DNA from: Verrucomicrobiales bacterium | Lineage (GTDB): Bacteria; Verrucomicrobiota; Verrucomicrobiia; Verrucomicrobiales; SKLO01 | Assembly: GCA_007123195.1 (NCBI GenBank) | Contig: SKLO01000633.1 | Coordinates: forward strand, 1-10,026 | Length of the DNA: 10,026 nt | Direction of reading: 5' to 3' | Shown: piece by piece, positions 7,701 through 10,026 of the stretch | Layout: every line of letters begins with the position of its first letter | Position numbering within the stretch: position 1 is the first letter of the stretch | Notes under the pieces: model-generated | Databases searched by the model: none | Seen by the model: only the letters and a program-made list of their open reading frames with translations | Told to the model about the DNA's origin: nothing | Position numbers and translations under genes: made by a program

Positions 7701-8208
7701 CGTCCTGCCACCGGCCAGCCTGATGGAACCCAAACCGCGGCCCCGGATCCAGCCGGCATTCAGTCCTGACCCTGGCAAGGTCAAAACCGCCCGCCATCAA
7801 CCGGCGCAGCTCCTCATCCAGCCGCTGGTCGCCATGCCGTTCGTCGTGCCGTTCACCTTGCCCGGCCGCCAGCAGGGTTTCCATCGACAACCAGTAGCAA
7901 TGCCACTGGTCCGGGTCCGGCAGCGACGGCGCCGCGCCCGGCTGGCCGTCCTGGCGCCACTCGATCGCCGAGCCCTGCCGCCGCACCGTCAGTTTGCCCG
8001 CCCGCGCGGACCAGTCGGCCGCCAGCGCCAGCCCGCCGGGATCACCGGGCTGCGGCCGCTTCAGCAGCCAGCGCATCGCCCGGATCAGGCTGCTCTTGCC
8101 GATGCCGTTGGGCCCGGTGACCACGGTCACGCCGGCGTCGGGAAACACGACGCTGAACCCGGGTTCGATGCCCGGCAACATGTCGATCTGCAACCGCTCG
8201 ATCCGCAT
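4726..8208 (-). CDS. YhaN/SbcC-like coiled-coil ATPase with transmembrane pair and extra C-terminal domain
   Basis: A 1160-residue ABC/SMC-type ATPase, probably the DNA-binding motor partner of the adjacent nuclease. Walker A is GPNGIGKS at 32-39, preceded by the usual N-terminal strand (MRIERLQIDMLPGIE). Two long charged coiled-coil arms (about 165-400 and 475-770) are separated by two hydrophobic helices (about 404-424 and 427-449), as in YhaN-like proteins, in place of the CxxC zinc hook of SbcC/Rad50. The second lobe has an ABC signature region (GELSSGARMQLLLAVRLA, 838-855), Walker B with Asp872-Glu873 (LPVCLDEAL) and a His909-containing segment (VLYFSARRHE) like the H-loop. Beyond the ATPase core, about residues 945-1155 form an unassigned mostly helical region. 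Its ATG shares one base with the stop of the upstream nuclease gene (TGATG), so translation is probably coupled; GGAGGG lies about 12 nt before the start. Assignment to the superfamily is sure; the exact cellular role is inferred. Confidence 0.88.
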   Translation of the reverse strand: MRIERLQIDMLPGIEPGFSVVFPDAGVTVVTGPNGIGKSSLIRAMRWLLKRPQPGDPGGLALAADWSARAGKLTVRRQGSAIEWRQDGQPGAAPSLPDPDQWHCYWLSMETLLAAGQGERHDERHGDQRLDEELRRLMAGGFDLARVRTECRLDPGPRFGFHQAGRWQDAVRQVQRVEAGYDSLRRDEAGLPAMMEELDRAREAGHRVARLDKALAWLDAVEAFRRAGAALADYPDAMSKLRGEELDRLEELRARRTGRGHEVQAAAAAQEAAWQRLRATGLEAGQPDEETLQAWSEALQQVPYQNDQREQQQARFNNARADRRRALSGLGAVVPVPDLSPDALSEAERLARELQPLERLHAELAARVREAPAEPSMTVIRDHREAAGALRQWLQAQQSQMPARWRLALAVASAGVLTALAAGVRSVDWLALTGATTAVLALAWVWLRLLGDEGVQQARLRFDTTGVAGPPRWHRAGVEARLDEVESELWELERQGDEAREARRLEVELRQCGERLQQGGRHKRELAGRIGFDPGLEALGIDRFVRLAGELRAAERERDQARAMIGQIDDGLLRLQTELAAFLQSWQAGGIEDMSWRQMEAAFKGLRRRCAEATAARADQQRAARDRQHAQSALEELDRQLAQLYADAGLSHGEDDELRRRVGLLESWRRLSGQLRDARALERSHRAVLDEALAGEFEGAEELRETVGREQRERVMEARARAADEAARVEALQEEVTALRTRLHDAGLDRALEAAAEQVSRAGADLEDAFEQACLADVGSWLLDEVERDYRRGHEPDVLRRARRQFARFTRHAYELDWQREGGFRARDLRQQQWRTLGELSSGARMQLLLAVRLAWVEHLDHGREGLPVCLDEALTTTDEERFVAVAGSLEEWSRDRRRQVLYFSARRHEIALWQRATGHPPAVIDLAEVRFGRRGHPAALTLPEWPALPEPGDLDPVEYGQKIGVPPVDPRLPVGQVHLFHLLRDQLPLLHRLMDGWRVTSLGQLESLMESDAGGLAVGDETGRRRLRQRCRIVRQWIGLWRTGRGRPVGRVALEESGAVSATFIDQVTELADGLGGDGAALVAALRDGKVARFRADRIDLLERWLLEEGYVSAEPVLDADGRLRGTLERLARSGEPEEIRRTVGFMEAAVAGSITPSE

Positions 8209-9527
8209 CAGCCATCGCCCTCCGGTTCGGGGTTCCGGTCCGATGTCTCGACGACCTGCGCCAGCAGATGGTCGAGCAATTGCATGCCACTGCGCCGCAG
8301 CCAGACCTCGGCCATGGCTTCATCCGGGACCGGTCGTTGCAGTCCCTGCCAGGCGCGCTCCGCCTGCCGGTCCCTCAACCGCTGCAGCGCGCCCCGGACC
8401 AGCGCCTGCCGTTCGGCATCGTCGGCGGCGCGATCGAGGCACAGCAACCGCCCGGCCAGCACGCCCACCGGGTCGGCCCGTCGGGCCAGCGCCGGCAGGT
8501 CCGCTTCCGGCAAGGTATCCACCACAAGGTGCTCGATGAAGTAGCGCGTGCCCGCGCCGCCGGTGAAGACATGATCGCGATCCTCGGGAGGGGAAAGCGC
8601 TTCCAACGCCTGATGGCCGAAGCGACTGCGACCGCCGAAACGAAGCCGCAGGGCCACCGCCTGCGGCACCCAGCCAGACGCGGCCAGTTCGCCATCCAAC
8701 CCGCGCAACGCCGCCAGCACGCGCGAGCGCGACTGCTCGACGCCGTCGATTCCTGACAAATCCACCTCCAGAGGCAGGTAGCGCAGCGGCGCCAGCGCGA
8801 GGTGCTTCATGGCGCGCACCGAGCCGCGCCCGATCTGCAACAGCCAGGGACCGCGGGCGCCGGACTCACCCGGGTGGGCCGCGCTGACGCTGCCGAGATA
8901 GCCCGACAGGTTGTCCGCTCCCAGGGGGTCCGGTTTGTGGATGTGGCCCAACAGCCAGCCGTCGAGCCGCGCCGCCGCCAGCTCGGCGCTGGTCACCGGC
9001 GCGTAGGGACTCCCCGCCTGGTCGCGATCGCAGTGCAACAGCCCGAGGTGCAACCCCGGACCTGGATCGAAGCCCGCCGCGGCCGGGCTGTCGGGGGCCG
9101 CCAGCGGACTGCCGGTCACGCGCGATTGGGGGAACGACCAGCCCCACACCGTCACCCGCTGGCCGTCCGCCTCCAATGGCAGCGACTGCCAGCGACCGCC
9201 CCGCCCCAACAGGGTGAAATCCGGCAGTTCATCGGCCAGCCGCGGCAGCACCTGGACGTCGTGGTTGCCGGCCACGGCGGCCACCTTGATGCCCGCGTCC
9301 ACCAGCCTGCGAACGCCGGCCGCCAGCTCGCGGTAGGCCTCGAAGAAGTCGCGTTCGCGATCGACCACGTCCCCGGCCAGCAGCACCGCGGTGGCGCGGT
9401 GCCCGATGGCCGCGTCGACGGTCCGCCGCCAGGCCTCACCGGGGCCGAGCCCGGCGGCATCGATCGACTCCGGCAGCCGCGACGGCCGGCGCCCGAGGTG
9501 CAGGTCGCCCACCGCCAGAATCCTCAC
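8208..9527 (-). CDS. SbcD/YhaO-like metallophosphoesterase (putative DNA nuclease subunit)
   Basis: A 439-residue calcineurin-like phosphoesterase of the Mre11/SbcD/YhaO group, expected to be a Mn-dependent DNA exo/endonuclease working with the ATPase encoded next. All five metal-site motifs are present: Asp8 and His10 (VGDLHLG), Asp53 (LAGDVVDRE), Asn88-His89-Asp90 (VAGNHD), His165 (GLLHCD) and His195/His197 (LGHIHKP). A C-terminal region (about 240-435) after the catalytic fold probably caps DNA and binds the ATPase arms. The start is taken as the GTG at 9527: AGGGAGG stands 5 nt before it and the catalytic strand begins directly (VRILAVGDLHLG). The frame also contains a TTG at 9566 that would add MPPPPDILTREGR, with no comparable site. 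It is the first gene of a two-gene operon, with its own promoter candidate upstream. Confidence 0.92.
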   Translation of the reverse strand: MRILAVGDLHLGRRPSRLPESIDAAGLGPGEAWRRTVDAAIGHRATAVLLAGDVVDRERDFFEAYRELAAGVRRLVDAGIKVAAVAGNHDVQVLPRLADELPDFTLLGRGGRWQSLPLEADGQRVTVWGWSFPQSRVTGSPLAAPDSPAAAGFDPGPGLHLGLLHCDRDQAGSPYAPVTSAELAAARLDGWLLGHIHKPDPLGADNLSGYLGSVSAAHPGESGARGPWLLQIGRGSVRAMKHLALAPLRYLPLEVDLSGIDGVEQSRSRVLAALRGLDGELAASGWVPQAVALRLRFGGRSRFGHQALEALSPPEDRDHVFTGGAGTRYFIEHLVVDTLPEADLPALARRADPVGVLAGRLLCLDRAADDAERQALVRGALQRLRDRQAERAWQGLQRPVPDEAMAEVWLRRSGMQLLDHLLAQVVETSDRNPEPEGDG

Positions 9528-9532
9528 GCGCC

Positions 9533-9539
9533 CCTCCCT
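9533..9539 (-). promoter_or_regulatory. Ribosome binding site deciding the GTG start of the metallophosphoesterase
   Basis: AGGGAGG on the minus strand lies 5 nt upstream of the GTG at 9527-9525. It favours this start over the in-frame TTG 39 nt further upstream. Confidence 0.7.
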
Positions 9540-9611
9540 GGTGAGGATGTCAGGCGGGGGCGGCAAGGGCGCGGGCTCCGGCTGGGGGCAGAGGCAGGGT
9601 TCACGATCGAA

Positions 9612-9640
9612 CCGTAACCGGGCCTGCAGGTGGTGTCAAG
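9612..9640 (-). promoter_or_regulatory. Promoter of the nuclease-ATPase operon
   Basis: On the minus strand a perfect TTGACA (9640-9635) is followed after exactly 17 bp by TACGGT (9617-9612), which keeps the important TA...T of the -10 box. Transcription would start near 9605, with a leader of about 78 nt before the GTG at 9527. This is the best sigma-70-type promoter I can see in the window. Confidence 0.55.
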
Positions 9641-9659
9641 TGATGAGTCACTTTTGACG
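9636..9659. promoter_or_regulatory. Imperfect palindrome overlapping the -35 box (candidate operator)
   Basis: GTCAAGTGA, spacer TGAG, TCACTTTTGAC: the inner AAGTGA/TCACTT is exact and the outer GTCAA/TTGAC also pairs, with two extra T in the right arm. It covers five of the six bases of the -35 hexamer, a typical place for a repressor site. No particular regulator can be named from the sequence. Confidence 0.45.
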
Positions 9660-9822
9660 AGGTGATATGGCGGCGGCGCCGTCCCTTCAGCCATCGCCAC
9701 ACCATCGGCTCGCGGCTACCGCGCCCCCGTAGGCGCGCGCCCGACCCGTCCGGGGTGCGGGTGGTTCGTTCCCTGCGCCCACTTCCTTCACGGCCCCGTT
9801 CGCCCCCTGCGACTGAATCCGC

Positions 9823-10026
9823 TCACACGCGGAACAACGCGCCGAGTTTCTTGCCGAGGATGAGCCCGGCGCCGACCACGGCGACGGCGAGGAAGACCAT
9901 GCACCAGACCCCAAGCGCGGACGCCAGGGCGGTGCCGTTGCCAAGCGCGCTGAACAGGCTGTAGATGGCCTTGGTGATCGGATAGTGCTGGGCCTGCTGG
10001 GCGAGGATGAGCGAGTCCGACACCTC
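9823..10026 (-). CDS. C-terminal end of a probable ABC transporter permease (5' end outside window)
   Basis: The minus-strand frame enters from the window edge without a start that has to be used (GAG, then GTG at 10023) and ends at 9823, giving 67 visible residues. The order EVSDSLILAQ - YPITKAIYSLF - GNGTALASALGVWCMVFLAVAVVGAGLIL - GKKL resembles the end of binding-protein-dependent permeases of the iron(III)/thiamine type. In those, an E-V-(S/G)-x-S-L motif is followed by a loop with (P)xxxAIY and a last membrane helix ending in basic residues. One hydrophobic helix (about residues 36-58 of the visible part) is clear. A free-standing 66-residue membrane protein starting at the GTG is the alternative. 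It is in the same direction as the nuclease operon but separated by 295 bp with a separate promoter candidate. Confidence 0.5.
   Translation of the reverse strand, partial: EVSDSLILAQQAQHYPITKAIYSLFSALGNGTALASALGVWCMVFLAVAVVGAGLILGKKLGALFRV

Noticed and set aside
7285..8544. Long plus-strand ORF across the ATPase-nuclease junction
   Set aside because: It is antisense to two genes with complete motifs, and its composition (Arg, Pro, His, Gln) is that of a shadow frame.
9720..9737. Terminator hairpin behind the permease fragment
   Set aside because: CGCGCC and GGCGCG can pair around a 6-base loop, but there is no T-run, and such stems are expected by chance at this GC content.

Overview
This is a GC-rich bacterial window (roughly two-thirds G+C by eye), except for one visibly AT-richer patch at 925-1150. 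Coding is dense and mostly on the minus strand. The gene set gives no firm taxon: a glutamine-dependent NAD synthetase, a DUF4126 membrane protein, a YhaO/YhaN-type nuclease-ATPase pair and a remnant of a TIM-barrel sugar isomerase. The isomerase remnant and the permease tail remind me of Verrucomicrobiota or Planctomycetota proteins, but a high-GC gammaproteobacterium is not excluded. No rRNA, tRNA, CRISPR array or complete transposase gene is visible.

Layout. At the left edge are two minus-strand genes for small membrane-anchored proteins of unknown function: one runs off the window (1-191) and one is complete (298-891). Upstream of the second gene sits a 226-bp transposase-less element (925-1150). 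It has 23-bp perfect terminal inverted repeats and a structured interior, so it looks like a MITE. Next comes nadE (1323-3002, minus), with a plausible promoter just upstream of its start. Divergent from it is a DUF4126 membrane protein with an extra soluble C-terminal region (3274-4413, plus).

The right half is a two-gene minus-strand operon. A metallophosphoesterase of the SbcD/YhaO kind (8208-9527) is followed, with a 1-nt TGATG stop/start overlap, by a 1160-residue SMC/RecN-like ATPase (4726-8208). The ATPase carries two membrane helices inside its coiled-coil region and an unassigned domain of about 210 residues after the ATPase core. The pair probably works as one DNA-processing or repair complex. 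Its promoter (9612-9640) has a consensus -35 box overlapped by an imperfect palindrome, a candidate operator. Just after the ATPase stop codon lies an in-frame C-terminal third of a sugar phosphate isomerase/epimerase (4440-4712) whose N-terminal part is missing, marking a rearrangement breakpoint. The right edge holds what appears to be the last part of an ABC transporter permease (9823-10026).

The most notable items are the MITE and its position in the leader of a gene, the C-terminal module of the ATPase, and the truncated isomerase directly behind the operon. The nuclease-ATPase pair is a variant of a known type. I do not see a clearly new multi-gene system in this window.
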